Assembly (NCBI GenBank): GCA_022984795.1
Contig: JALIHJ010000060.1
Span: 62,001 to 126,000 of the forward strand
Direction: 5' to 3'
Length of the DNA: 64,000 bases
Source of the DNA: Fabrea salina
Lineage: Eukaryota > Ciliophora > Heterotrichea > Heterotrichida > Fabreidae
The notes beneath the pieces were generated by a model. The model ran no database searches and was not told the DNA's origin. It was given only the letters and a program-made list of their open reading frames with translations. The translations under genes were made by a program, and so were the position numbers. This document shows, in pieces, positions 18,551-30,700 of this stretch; position 1 is the first letter of the stretch, and every line of letters starts with the position of its first letter.

Positions 18551-19255
18551 ATGGAAGAAGCTTTGGAGCAGTACTTAGTTTTAGCACGCAGTGCCAAAGG
18601 AAAGGCTTGTGAAAGCTTGATTCTGCAAGCTACAGCCCACCCGCGTACTTTTGTGTTTGGAGAGCTTTTAGAACTAGTTAGGGACAAAGGAGTTGAGGGT
18701 TCTTATATTAGGCTTTTAGAGGTTTTTGCTTACGGGACTTATTCAGACTACACTAACGAGCGCAGCACCCTTCCTGATATAACTCCTAATCACCTTAAAA
18801 AGCTCAAGATGCTGACTTTAGCTACCTTGGCAGCTGAAAGCACCTTGCTTGAGTACGGAAGTTTGATGGAGAGTTTAGAAATGAGCAGTGTGAGGGAACT
18901 CGAAGACTTAATAATAGAGTCTATTTACGAAGGACTCGTAGAAGGCAAAATAGACCATAAACATAACGCCTTGATGGTGATGTCTAGCTTTGGAAGAGAC
19001 GTCAAACAAGAAAAGGTCCCTGAACTCATTGGCAAACTCAAAAACTACCTCAGTCACATAGAGTCTGTTGAGACTTTTATTTCAGAAGAAATTAAGTCTT
19101 CCAAGGACTCAATGGAAACTAAGAACCAAAAAAAAGAACGCTTTGAAGGAGCAAAGGAAGAAACCTCTAAGAAACTCAAAGCCATGCTTGAAGACAAAAC
19201 TGACTCTGGACTTTTAAGAGCTCTGAAGCCTGGGTTTCTAAGACCTAAACAGTAG
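18551..19255 (+). CDS. COPS7: COP9 signalosome subunit 7 (PCI domain)
   Basis: 234 aa. Sequence features of CSN7 occur in order: TFVFGELLEL, LLEVFAYGTYSDY, LKKLKMLTLATLAAES, SSVRELEDLIIESIYEGLVEGKID (the winged-helix part of the PCI domain) and SSFGRDVKQEKVPELIGKL, then a charged coiled-coil tail. CSN7 is a structural subunit of the COP9 signalosome, which removes NEDD8 from cullin-RING ligases. Length is slightly below animal CSN7 (about 265-275). Stop TAG abuts the TAA of the ferredoxin gene on the other strand with no base between. Confidence 0.88.
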   Translation: MEEALEQYLVLARSAKGKACESLILQATAHPRTFVFGELLELVRDKGVEGSYIRLLEVFAYGTYSDYTNERSTLPDITPNHLKKLKMLTLATLAAESTLLEYGSLMESLEMSSVRELEDLIIESIYEGLVEGKIDHKHNALMVMSSFGRDVKQEKVPELIGKLKNYLSHIESVETFISEEIKSSKDSMETKNQKKERFEGAKEETSKKLKAMLEDKTDSGLLRALKPGFLRPKQ

Positions 19256-19564
19256 TTAAAAGAACTTGATAAGTTTATCTTGGTAGTCAAAAGTCAGTCT
19301 TAGCTGGCAAGAACACCTGAACTGGGGGTCTGTGTATCCAAGGTTGGCAAGTAGGTCTTCTTCTTCTTTTGAAATCTGAGGAAGTGTAATTCTTTCGTCA
19401 ATGCGCACTGCACAAGAAGCGCAAGTTAGTTTGTAGTTGCACTCAGCGAAGTCAGGAGTAACTACTTCCGACCTTTTGAGTACAGTGGCGAGTCGGGAGT
19501 TAAGTCGTCCTGATACTTCAGTGAGTGTTGAGCCCATTTGTACAAAAAACTTTACTCTTGACAT
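19256..19564 (-). CDS. Adrenodoxin-type [2Fe-2S] ferredoxin
   Basis: 102 aa. The cluster ligands follow the pattern C-x5-C-x2-C (CNYKLTCASC), with a fourth Cys in RCSCQL. Between them lies the adrenodoxin-like helix (EEEDLLANLGYTDPQFR). This family carries electrons in mitochondria for Fe-S cluster or heme biosynthesis. The N terminus is short (about 30 residues before the core) and basic, so a mitochondrial presequence is weak at best. The start ATG lies 7 nt after the stop of the histidine kinase gene on the same strand. Confidence 0.87.
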   Translation of the reverse strand: MSRVKFFVQMGSTLTEVSGRLNSRLATVLKRSEVVTPDFAECNYKLTCASCAVRIDERITLPQISKEEEDLLANLGYTDPQFRCSCQLRLTFDYQDKLIKFF

Positions 19565-19571
19565 TACTGAC

Positions 19572-21695
19572 TTAAATGGTTAAGAAGTAATCTAGGGTGT
19601 GCAGAAGCACCTCGTTCTTGATTGGCTTGACTAGGTGGATGTGCATTCCGCTGTCGTAGGACTTTTTGATTTCTGCTTCGTCTGAAAAAGCACTGCAGCC
19701 TATTATATTGGGCATCAGGTTAAGTTGCCCTTCTGAGTATAGTTTATGGATTTCTAAAGTGGCTTCCCAGCCGTTCATCACAGGCATCTCACAGTCCATT
19801 AGAATCACTTTAAAGTCTTCTCCTTTTTCACTCTGTTTTTTAACTAGTTCTACAGCTTCTTGGCCATTTGATGCCTCTAAGAAGCTTTTTTGGTTTGCTT
19901 TTAAAACAGCACCGATGATTAACCGGTTGAATTCGTTGTCGTCTACAAGCAGAATTCTAGAGTCTTTTTTTTCTTTACAGATCACTAAATTTCTAACTTC
20001 TATTTCAGTTTCGGTTTCTTCAGGGACTGGGTCGAGTTCTTCCGTAAGTTCTACTTCTGGAGTAGCCTCTAAACAAGGAACTTCAAATGAAAACACAGAC
20101 CCCTGGCCTACTGAAGACTTCACCTCGATACCTGAGCCTCCCAGCAGTTCTACCAGTAAGTTTGAAATGTGGAGACCCAGACCACAGCCTTGTGAGTTGA
20201 ACCTTCCGTTATTGCTAGTTTCAAACAGCTGGAAGAGCCTTGAAAGCTTTTCAGGGGGAATTCCTACTCCAGTGTCTTTTACAGTCACTTTTAGTTTGTA
20301 AAAGTACGAAAAAGTAACACAAACTTCTATATAGCCTTTTGAAGTGAACTTGAGTGCGTTACTCATAAGGTTTATGATGATCTGTTCTAGTCTAGTAGGG
20401 TCGCAGAAGCACATTTCTGGCAGTAAAGAGTCAACTCTAAGTAAGAGTCTGATTTGTTTAGTTCTAGCTTGGATTTCTATGAGCTTCATTGAGTCTTGAA
20501 GTAGTTGTCTTATGTTAAAATACTCAGAGTTTACTCCAAATGCTTGGTTCAGTATTCTAGAGTAGTCAAGTAAGTCGTTTACTAAGCACATAAGTAGTCT
20601 ACTTGAAGTCCTCAGGATCTCTAAGTTATTTCGAGTTCCTTCTGAAGAGTCTTCAAAGAGTTGGTCAGCTATATTAGTTATCGCGTAGAGAGGAGTCCTC
20701 ATCTCATGAGAAACACTTCTAAGCAGGGTGTTTTTGCAGCTGTTTTGTGCATCAGCTTTTTCAAGGGCTATAAGCTTCTCAGCGTTGTTTATGCTGATCA
20801 AAAGGGCTTTTCTGTCTCCCCAGTTGATCTTTTTAACGCTGAACTGCAGGTTGAAGTCGTTTATGTGGATAAGTCCTAAGTCGAGTTCTTGGTTGTGCTC
20901 TAAGGAGGCTGACCTTTCAATGTCCCGAAAGACTCCTTCGTCTTCTAAGTCCGAAAAGCTAAACCTTCTGTCAGGTGCGTACTCAAGGTTCCTTAGCACC
21001 CTAACTAGCTCTTCTTGAGAGCAGTTTAAGTAAGTCAGTATTTTCTGGTTAGCTATTTTGACTCTCCAGTCAAGACTGACCACAGCCAGTCCTGTAGGGA
21101 AGTTTTGGACCAACACGCTCAACTTGACTTGCATTTTCTGTGACTTTTCAAGGTACAGTTGAGTCCTTTCGTCTGATCTTTTCAAAAGTTCGTTGTTGAC
21201 TATTATGCAAGTCACACAGATGATTACTAAAATACTTGTAGCAAAGCTTTCTCGTGAGTTTACTGAGTCAAGAAACAACTCCCAGTTGAGCTCAACCATA
21301 AACTTAAAAGCGAAGACTACACATACATACAAACTAGGCATAAACATAGCTTGGAAATTAAAGACAGTAATGGCTGCAACTAACCCCACTGTGGTTTTTT
21401 GGGCTGGTAAGATGTAAGAACCCAAGTAAATGCAATGCAGGTAGAGGAACTCAAGCAAGCAATGTATCATAAAAGCCCGCTTAAGTTTGCTCTGCTCTGG
21501 AATGCTGTAGAGGAACCCTAAGTAAAACACTCTGATAACCGGACTTGAATCTGCTGCTAAGTCTTCTAAGTTCCCGTAGATGTAAAGCTCACAACTCTTC
21601 AGAACTATATCAAACACAAAGAGAGTGCCTAAAATTCTTCTGAAAAGCCTAAACCGATTTGTTACACAGTTCCAGGTGTACTCACCTTTTTCCAT
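19572..21695 (-). CDS. Membrane-bound hybrid histidine kinase with receiver domain
   Basis: 707 aa. Several hydrophobic segments in the first 170 residues form a membrane sensor region. A PAS-like linker (about 195-310) is followed by a HisKA domain with the phospho-accepting His in SVSHEMRTPLYAI (about 335). The HATPase has N (INLMSNALKF), DTGVGIPPEKL and GCGLGLHIS boxes. A C-terminal receiver has ILLVDDNEFNR, the phospho-accepting Asp in LMDCEMPVMNGWEAT, and the conserved Lys in LVKPI. It would autophosphorylate and pass phosphate to its own receiver, then to an HPt protein. Such kinases are known in ciliates. The signal sensed is unknown. It lies 40 nt downstream of the RNF213-like gene. 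Confidence 0.93.
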   Translation of the reverse strand: MEKGEYTWNCVTNRFRLFRRILGTLFVFDIVLKSCELYIYGNLEDLAADSSPVIRVFYLGFLYSIPEQSKLKRAFMIHCLLEFLYLHCIYLGSYILPAQKTTVGLVAAITVFNFQAMFMPSLYVCVVFAFKFMVELNWELFLDSVNSRESFATSILVIICVTCIIVNNELLKRSDERTQLYLEKSQKMQVKLSVLVQNFPTGLAVVSLDWRVKIANQKILTYLNCSQEELVRVLRNLEYAPDRRFSFSDLEDEGVFRDIERSASLEHNQELDLGLIHINDFNLQFSVKKINWGDRKALLISINNAEKLIALEKADAQNSCKNTLLRSVSHEMRTPLYAITNIADQLFEDSSEGTRNNLEILRTSSRLLMCLVNDLLDYSRILNQAFGVNSEYFNIRQLLQDSMKLIEIQARTKQIRLLLRVDSLLPEMCFCDPTRLEQIIINLMSNALKFTSKGYIEVCVTFSYFYKLKVTVKDTGVGIPPEKLSRLFQLFETSNNGRFNSQGCGLGLHISNLLVELLGGSGIEVKSSVGQGSVFSFEVPCLEATPEVELTEELDPVPEETETEIEVRNLVICKEKKDSRILLVDDNEFNRLIIGAVLKANQKSFLEASNGQEAVELVKKQSEKGEDFKVILMDCEMPVMNGWEATLEIHKLYSEGQLNLMPNIIGCSAFSDEAEIKKSYDSGMHIHLVKPIKNEVLLHTLDYFLTI

Positions 21696-21735
21696 TTATT
21701 ACTGGAATTAGCGGAAACTTGTATAATTCTTTTAA

Positions 21736-24700
21736 TTACCTTCTAGCTTTTTCTTTCATGCCGCCTTTGGGTTTAGTTTTCTTCTTAGGCTTGGCTGGTC
21801 CTTTTGGTGCCACTGGGGGTGCTTTTTCTTCTTCTGGAGGTCTGTAGTAGTTTTCTAGCACTGTGTGAACTATGTAGGTGTTGCTTAGAGGAATCTCCAC
21901 TGGGAAGTTTTCTTCAAGGGTTTCTCTTTTAGACTCAGACACACTCCAAAGGTCATACCTTCCTATGTAGCACTGCAGTGGGTGATCGGAGTTGAGGTCT
22001 GCAGTGAGGCATCTACAAATAAACCTCATAACAGCTTCTTTGAGTTCGTTAACAGTGGGGAAGTGCTGTTGGTTTGACTCGCACATTCTAGCTAAGTTCC
22101 TGATTCTTATTTCAACGTCTTCTTTGTTTTCTTCACTTTTAAAGTCTGTTTTGATGCCTGCTAGGATGTAGGGGAAGTACCTAGTTTCTATTTCTTCAAA
22201 CAAGTGAATGATGCTACGTAACTTCACATTGCACAAAGGGTCTTTGTTTTTGAAGTGCTCTGAAATAGACTCACCTCTTAAGTTGTTGCAGAAACTAGAG
22301 ATAGTGGAGTCTGGGGATTCTTTAGAGTTTTTGAGGTAGCAAAGAATGTAACTCAGAGAAGAATGCAGTTCTCTCAAAAGGTTCCTGAAGTTCTGCGTTT
22401 TGCTTTCTTGTTCAAAGAACCGAGTTATTTCTTTTTCTGTGAGTCCTTCTAATCTGGTCTGGGGGATCCTTTCTCTAATAGCTTGTATAAGTCCTGACTC
22501 ACTTCCTTCACTGTTGTTGAGGAGTTCAAAGTGGAAGTGGATGAAAGTAAGCTTTTCTTCGTTAAGTAGCTTTTTGTGGGGAATTTCTCCAATGATTTTG
22601 TACTCCATTCTCTCGAGTTCGTAAACCAGTTCTTTTCCCAGTCCGTAGTCTGGGTTGTTGATGCTGAATGCAAACAAGTCACTTTCATCAAACATTTCTT
22701 CGAGTATAAAGTTTCCAGATATGGTTTGGATGGGGTACCTGTTTTTGTCAGCAGTTGTTTGGGACCTGCGCATCTCTGAAAGGGCTTCTTGGAACTGCAG
22801 AAGTAAGTTGTTTTGGATTTGAGCTAGCTGTGAAAGTGCAGCTGCCATGTACATACCTCCTCCTTGTTCTTTGTTGTCTATCAAAAAGTAAAGCAATTCT
22901 GAGTCTCTAGAAAAACTAGTTGGGGGCAGTTGTTTGCATTCGTATTGCAAAAAGGAGAACTCAGCTTTGTCCCAGGCTTCTAAAAACTCTTCGAAGGAAT
23001 TAGTCAGTCTTGGGTGATCTCTGAGCACGTCTTCTATTGTGGTGTTTCTTGCTTCTTCTCTTGAGATTTTGTGGTTGTAGATTTCTAAGAGTTCGTTTGT
23101 GAGTTCTATAATAGGTGTTAGACAAGCTAGTTTTTTAATCCCTTCTTCGTTGTTGAAGTAAATTTCCAGCAGTTTGGACCTTCTTGATACTTGGAGTTGG
23201 TTTGAAAGCATTTCAAAGTCTGGTTGAGAAATGACTCTGAATAGTCTCATTAAAGGGTATTCAGGCAGTTTTAGTTCTTGGATGTAAGTTGAGATGCTAT
23301 CTTCTTCCTGAGTAAAGTTTGCTTGGATAGACTTTTTGTAGTTGAGTATAGCTTTCTCAACACTTTCTAGGGTGGGTTTAACTACTCTTTCTTGAACGTC
23401 AAGTTCAAACTGGTCTCTAGATTGTCGAGTGAAGGGTGTGTCTGCGTAGTTAGCCATCACAGTGGGCAAACTGGTGGCTACTCTATACAGCCATACGTGA
23501 ATTTCTTCAGTTCCTGTTAGAGTCTGTAGTCTTTCGAACTGGTACTCGAACCTGGAATCGAAGAAGTTGTTTGGAGGCTCAAAAAAGCCATCCATTGACT
23601 CAACTAAGTTTAATTCTAGTAAGGCTTCCATTGAGCAGTTCAGCACCATGTTCATGAACATATAAGGAACTAGTTCCAGTTTTCGAGGAGGCACATCGCA
23701 TCCTTCTTCAAGGCTACGTCCTGTTGAGTTTTCAGTTGCGTACTTTTCTATTCTTTGGCTGAGTAGTTGCTTTGCTCTCTCATCTGAAATGTTTTCGTGG
23801 CCAGGCCTGGCATGTGGAGTATGGTTGAGTCCTCCTATGATTCTTCGACAGTAAGGACAGGGCATTTCTACTACACAGCCTCCACAGTTTTGGACTACAT
23901 AAATGTAGTCACAGTCATCTGCGCACTTGTAAGTCCCAGTACCTCCGTTCCTCCAGTTGGCACCTGCGTTTCTCATAGAGTCATAGTTGTCGAGTAAGCC
24001 TTTGAAGTAAACGTACCTAGAACTAGGTTCAGACCCAAACACAAATCCTTGGTTGAACTTTTGAGGAAGGTCTTCATGGATCTTGCCTTCTCCGTCAAAG
24101 AACAAACTAGTCAGAGGACACTCAATTCTGCTGTAAGACACAAAAATAGCTGCTATAAGAACCTTTAGCAAGACTTTGTGCAGGTCTTCTAGAGGCATTC
24201 CTTCTTCTAGCTTGAAACTGCTGTTTTGAGTAAAGTTGAAAGTAAAGCACCTTAGCAAAGAGTAGTATTCATAACCTAGTTTTTCTTTGATGAAGTCAGC
24301 TTTTGTGTCTACCCAGACCCTGAAGTTTTCATTGAAGCCCCCAATAGCATGCTTCACAAACACTTCGTTCATAAAGCAAACTCCCAACACAGCTTTCTCC
24401 AAACAGAACTCTGCTTCGGTCTTAGAAGACATGGTTTCTATTGCTTGATCTAGAAAGTCAAAGTTAGTTCTGAACTCATTGAGTTTGAGACAAGTCTCTG
24501 AATAAAAAGACCCTTCAAAGTAAGGAAAGACTTCTAAGTTGATCGTAGGTTTAATGGGCAAGAATTCTCCAAGCCAACCCTTTTCTTGCAAGTATTCGTT
24601 TAGTTCCAAGTAGTCTTTTGAGGGAAGCTGCTTAAGAGCATAAAGTTGCAGTGTAGAGCCTAAGTCAGAGTTGTGTAAGAATTCTTCTATACCTTCCTCA

Positions 24701-27700
24701 TTCGTTTCTTCGTCTAAGTAGGTTCTAATAAACTCCCTTAGGAAAGTAATCCTCACCAACTGCTTGATGTTGGGGAACTTTTCAAAGTTATACTCTTGTT
24801 TTAAGATCTCAAAGTGAGCATAGCTATCATCGAAGTCTACTTCATAGTACTTGGACATAAAGTCACTCAACAAAACAGCAAAGTTACTTTCGAGCCCTAG
24901 TTTTTCTAAGCAAATCTCAATTTGTGTGTTGTATTCAGTTTCTTCTAACTCGAGTCTTCCAGTTTGCAGTTGCTCAGGTAAGTTTTTGGGTCTTAAGCTT
25001 GAACAAACAACTAGGGTGTTAATGATCTTGGATGAATACCTCCAAATGCCAGGATTCTCTAGGTAATCGGCAATCTCCTGGATGCATTCAGGCACGTTTT
25101 CAAGCAGAATTTTGTAGTAAGCAAACATGAACCCGTCGACTTTTTCGGGGTCCCTTACTTCACTTAGAGCTTTATTGACTGCTTGTCTGAACTCTTCTTG
25201 GTAAATAAAGTCTTCTCCCACTTGTTCAGCTGCTTCTGCAAGGTCAAACACCAGCTGGCCGCTAGAGTGGGAGTCAAGCACGAGTTTCATGAAGGAAACC
25301 CAAAAGTCCAGTAGATCAAGATTCTCAAATTCAAAGTCTAAGTTTGCAAGTTCTACTAGAATGTTTACTAGGTTCTCACATTGCTCGAAATATGAGTCTA
25401 TTCCGCCTGCACTCCGGACTCTGTCTCTTTGGGGCAACAGTTGAGAAATAGTTGGGTCCAAGATGTCGGATATTTTTTGCTTAACTTTTTGCAGTTCATC
25501 AGAGTCTTCTTCGAACTCATCAGAAATCTCACTAGAGTCTTCTGATTCTCCAAGGGTTTCTTTGACTTGGTTTATACTCTCAATGAAGTCTTCGATGCTC
25601 AAGTTCCCAGTTAGCTTAAGCATTGATTCTATGAACTTAAGTAACAACATCATAGTGCCTTGGTTTTCAAAAACTGAGATCAGTTGGTCTGTAAACTCAG
25701 TGCCATTCAGAAATACTTCAAACAAACCACAAAGAACAGGTACTAGCTCCACTGACATCAAGTTGTCTACAAGGATCAGTTTGGAGAAGTCCTTCAAGTA
25801 CAGTTTCTGCATATCTGTAGTCAAGTTTTCAAAGTGCTCCTTCAGAACAGACTTCTCCATGAACTTTTCCTTGAAGTCTTCAACATCTTTTTCAACACTG
25901 TAAACTGCAAAAAGGTTTTTAAGAGTCTGGTAGTCAGTTTTGGAAAAAGGAAACTCTAGTTCGTACTTAAGAGATATCTCTGTAGCTTGGACTTGGTTTT
26001 GGATTCTGATTCTGTTTAAGTTCAGTGCTTCGAAGTTGCTGAGCCAAATCTCTTTGAGAACCCTCCAGTCAGGGTGTTGGTCACATGAGAAGTAACTAAG
26101 GGTGGTTGAGTTGTCTTCAAGCAAAAACAGAATCTTGTTAAGTACCTGGACGTACTCTATCATGATTGACTCACAAATAGCAGACCTCAAAGAAGCTGAG
26201 TTCAGAACTACTTGTTGATTGCAAAAGATAGGCTCAAGCCAGTCTTTGGGTCTTTGAATCAGTTCAAGGACTTTTGACCACATGCTTTCAGTTAAGTATT
26301 CGTCACTGCTTATTTTCTCTATCACACTGAATATGTGTTCTTTGACAACTTCTCCTTCTGAGTTTTCTGATTCATAAGAAAAGTTCAGTAGGCACCTTTC
26401 TGCAAGGTTACTTAGTTGCTCTTCGAACCTCGTCAATTCATTTTCTCTGATTAAGTCAAGAGTAGTTTTTGAAAGGAATTCTTCTTCCAAAACAGAGCTT
26501 TCTTGGAACATAACTACTTCCCAGTCGTGGAACAGATTCAGGTGGTCTCCGTACCGGATGTTTCTGAACATGTGTACTCTGATGCATATACTTTTGTTTG
26601 GTCTTAGTTCAGCATTCAGTTTCTCAAAGGTGTTTTTGACTAGGGGAATGTGGAATCCTTCTGAGTCCAAGTCAATTTCTAGTAAGTACAGTCTTTGTTC
26701 GGAGTTAGTCATAAAAGACACCAAGTCTTTTCTTAGGTCATTTTCTGACTGGAAGTCACTGATGTCCCTTTGAAGGACCTCTGAATTGTTCAAGTAGCGT
26801 TCAGCGTCATAAGTAAAGGCCAGGAGTTTAAAGTTGGTTTCCATAACTGTTTCGAGTTTTTCTTCAAAGCTTTCTCTGTGAAGGTCCTTCCAGTAGTGTT
26901 TGATGTCTTCGACTTCGTAATGACTAAATTTGCTAAGTTTAGCCAAAAGAACCAAGTCTACGGATGCTGACTTGACTAGGAACTCTTTGCAGAGTCTGGT
27001 GATTTCTTCCCTGTCTTCTTCTTGGTTTCTCAGAACTAGCAAAGAAATCACGTGCTTGTTGTAGATAGGAAACACGTTGTTCTTACTAATGCAGATGTTT
27101 TCTGCCCTGAAGAAGGAATTCACCCAGTCCTCCACGTCCTCCACTATACTTTCTTGTTCTTCGTCTAAAATGTCTTCAAGGTCTAAGTGGTGTTTTTCAA
27201 AGCGGTTCAGAAAAGGAGGGTCTTTAGTAAGCACTGAGTGCTCGTTGCTGTCCACAAAAACTATCACACGGAAGTTAGGGTTCACGAAGCACCTAGGGTT
27301 GAAGTGGGCTCCTAGTGCTATTCTGCAGTACTTCCTGTGGCCTTGGTTGGCAAAGTTCTGGTTGAACAAGTCGTACAAAGAACTGTAGATTTGGTCCATG
27401 TTCTCCAAAACTATGGAGTACCCTTTTTCCATGTAGAGTATGATGTCACTCAAGCACCTGAACCCATAGCTTTCTTCGTCTAAGTCCTTTCGAAAAGTAC
27501 TGCCTACTAGGCTGATGCGTTCTTCTTGTTTGATTTTGCTTTCTAAGACAAAAGACAACACGTCGCTTCTTCCAATGAGCATCAAGTACCTAGGATTGTC
27601 ATCTATAAGGTTCTCGTTCACCGAGTCCAGAATGCTTGTACTCGGCAGCGATTGGAAGATGTCTCCAACTACATACTCGTCTGCAAAGTACTCCTGCATT

Positions 27701-30700
27701 TCGTCAACTGCGTTGAATATGTACCCAAAGTTCCCTCCAAAGTTCCTTTCAATGCCTTTCTTGACTAACCTGCAGAGTTCTTCTCGGTCTGAAACTTGGC
27801 TTTTAGCTAGGGTGTTAGAGACCTGTTTGATCAGATGGTAGAAGTCCCTTAGCCCATACACGTCAGCATAGTCAGTCTTTTTGTACTTGTGCTTCATCTT
27901 AGAGTAAGCTTTGGCTAGGGCTTCAATAAGTGGCTTGTTTTCTTGACTGCCAATGATTTCCATAGCAGTGAAAACTAGGTCTTCTTCACTAGGGTCAGGC
28001 CTTGCTAAGTAAAGAGCTCTGTTCATCTTGGAAGCGTCTAACTTCCAGTTAGATATTCCTACAAACCCTACTTCTCTGTTTTCTAGTTCAAGCAAACTGT
28101 GGAGCACCTTCAAAGGGTTGTGCTTGGAAATCTCAGCAAGTCCAATCTCGTCAAAAATCACTACAGGAAGGATCTCTTTGCCTTGTTGTTTCTGGTCTTC
28201 TGTGTTAGTGGTAAGGTACTTTCTGGCTCTTTGGAAGACCTTCAGAATGCCTTCAGAAGTGCAGGAGTCCGACCCTTGGAAAGACACATTTATGAGTTCT
28301 GGAAGTGTCCTAAAGAATGCGTCAGGGGACTTCTGCCCTCTTAAGTTGGCAAAGATCAGTTGAATAGCAAGTGACTTACTGCAGCCTGGTTTACCACAGA
28401 TGAAAATAGGAATCTTGTTGACGATGCAAGGAATAGTAGCAAAGATGTTTTCTCTAAGAGCTTTGTTGAGTGCAGTTCCTTCAGGAATTTCCATCCTTGC
28501 TAAGTAGTCATTTTCCTCAGCAGTTACTGCAGCTAGTATTTTTTCTATGGACAGCATTCCTCTTGAAAGTGCTGAAGTTCTTTGCAGTAGTTCTATTCTC
28601 TTCTCTTCACTGGGCATTCTTAAGTAGTAGCAGTGACAGAACGCAAGCACTCCTGCTTCTATTTCAGGTGGAAAAGCTCTGTCTACTGTTAGTTGGTGCT
28701 TCTCCAAGTTCTCGTAGTATGAACGTTCGTTTTCAATCTCAGCTTTAGTTTCAAGTGCTTTTTTGAACCACTCGTAAAGGATTTTGAACCTGGCTACGTC
28801 TCTCAAGCTTACACTGCTGGTTTCTTCTTGCTCTTGGAAGTACTTGTGTGCACTGCAAATTAAGTTCTTGAATAACTCTGGCTCAGAAACTTGTGCGTTA
28901 GTAAGCATTGAGCTCACGTAACTACTTAGGTCTGATTTAGTTAGCTTGCCAAAATCCCAAATGTACTGAATCACTGTTTCAGGAAGAGGCTTTACGTGGT
29001 GCACAAGTTTCATGTTGGAGTTACGGGCCTTTTTGATGCCTACGCTGTCTTCAAAAGCTGGAGCCTCTTTTTTGACTCTGTAAGGATTGCAAGCTCCTAG
29101 AAAAGCCATGTTCTCAGGCAACTCTTCTCCTTCAAAACTTCGGTTGCACATGATTTCACAGATGTTGCCTACACTCTCGGTTGTATTGAACTCATCAAAA
29201 AACACCCAGAGCTTTTTGCCTCTTTCTAAGCTTTCTGCCCTGTGCCTGAGTTCTTGCATCTTGTCTCTGAGGGCTTGGTTGTTGAATCCAGCATGCACTG
29301 AAACTATGTCTAACTCATCTTCCAAAACATTCAGAGCAAAGAACCTGATCAAAGAAGTTTTTCCGCACCCAGTCTCACCCATAATGATCACAGGTACTTG
29401 TGCTTCAACTCTTAAGTGTATCAGACACATCTTCAAAAAGTTGTCTGGAGTCATGACGTACTCTGACCAAGCGTACAGAATGTCCAGTTGTCCTGACTTG
29501 CTGAAAGTGTTTAGTTTCGCAAGAAGTTGAATGTGACTTAGTTGAGAGTATTCAGTTATTTGGTAGTTCCCATTTTGAATATTCTGGGCTATTGTAGGAC
29601 CCTCGATTCTCTGTGCGTTTTCCTGCACATAAATCATTTTCTTTACGTTGTTAGGCACCTGGTCTTGGAAGCGGTAAATAGAAATGATGCTTCCGTCATT
29701 CAGAACTATCAAGTTGAAGTGGTTGGAGGATTCCCAACTAAGAGTGTTAGTAAAGTCCTCAGCATCTTCAGAAGGGTCTTCGGACAAAGAAATTTGCTGA
29801 GCTCTTCCGACACTTATAACTGACCTAGTAGTGAACTCTTTAGTTGTCATCAGAAAGGCATGCATAGCTGTAGACCTGATGTTTCTGTACTCGTTTTCTA
29901 GAATACTCAAACCGTTGGCCCTTGCGTCAGCTGTCATGAACTGGATGATGTCAGGCGAAAGGAAACTGCACCTGTTGAAGTTGCTGAGTAACTTGTAGAG
30001 AATCTTCACAAAAATGTCTAGTTGGATGAAGTTAGCTTGTTGAAATTGTCCTTCAATGAAGTACCTGTCCAGGTAGGATCTGACATGCCTGGCTTCGTGA
30101 ACTTCCATGTTTTCTCCTGTGGTTTCGTTGATGTCAGTTTCATTAATTCGGTTGTCTTCAAACAGCTTCAAGTAGGAAACTACGTACTGAAGCTTGTCGT
30201 AAATGTCCTTCTTCACTATAATAGAGTTAGGGTCAAAACCCGTTATATGGTCGTTTTCTAGGTACTTGAAGTAGTTTACTGAAGTGAAGATTTCGTTCCT
30301 ACTGGTGTTTGCTATCTCAATTGACAGAGTGAAGTTCCTGGGAGGCACAAAAATACTTTTGGAGTAGTCAAGCACTTTCAAGAGAGTGACGGATACTAAA
30401 ATCTCTTCTAAAAGAGAAAAGTTGTCTACAGATGCCAACTCCATAATCAAGTGAACATTTCCAGTAGTCACTAGTCCTGACAGTCGATTGCCTATGTCAT
30501 ATAAGTCAACTTCTCCTGAGACTGGGAATCTAATAGGAGTACACCTGTCTCTTCTAGCTTCTCTGAGTAACTTAGTAGTTTTTCCCAGACCAGCACTTTC
30601 AGAGGTCACAGTTTTGGCATTCACTCTTAACTCCTTGACTGAGTGTTTAGTTTCTTGGTCGTTAAGCAGTTGGGATTGTCTTAATTCAGTAGTTTTGATT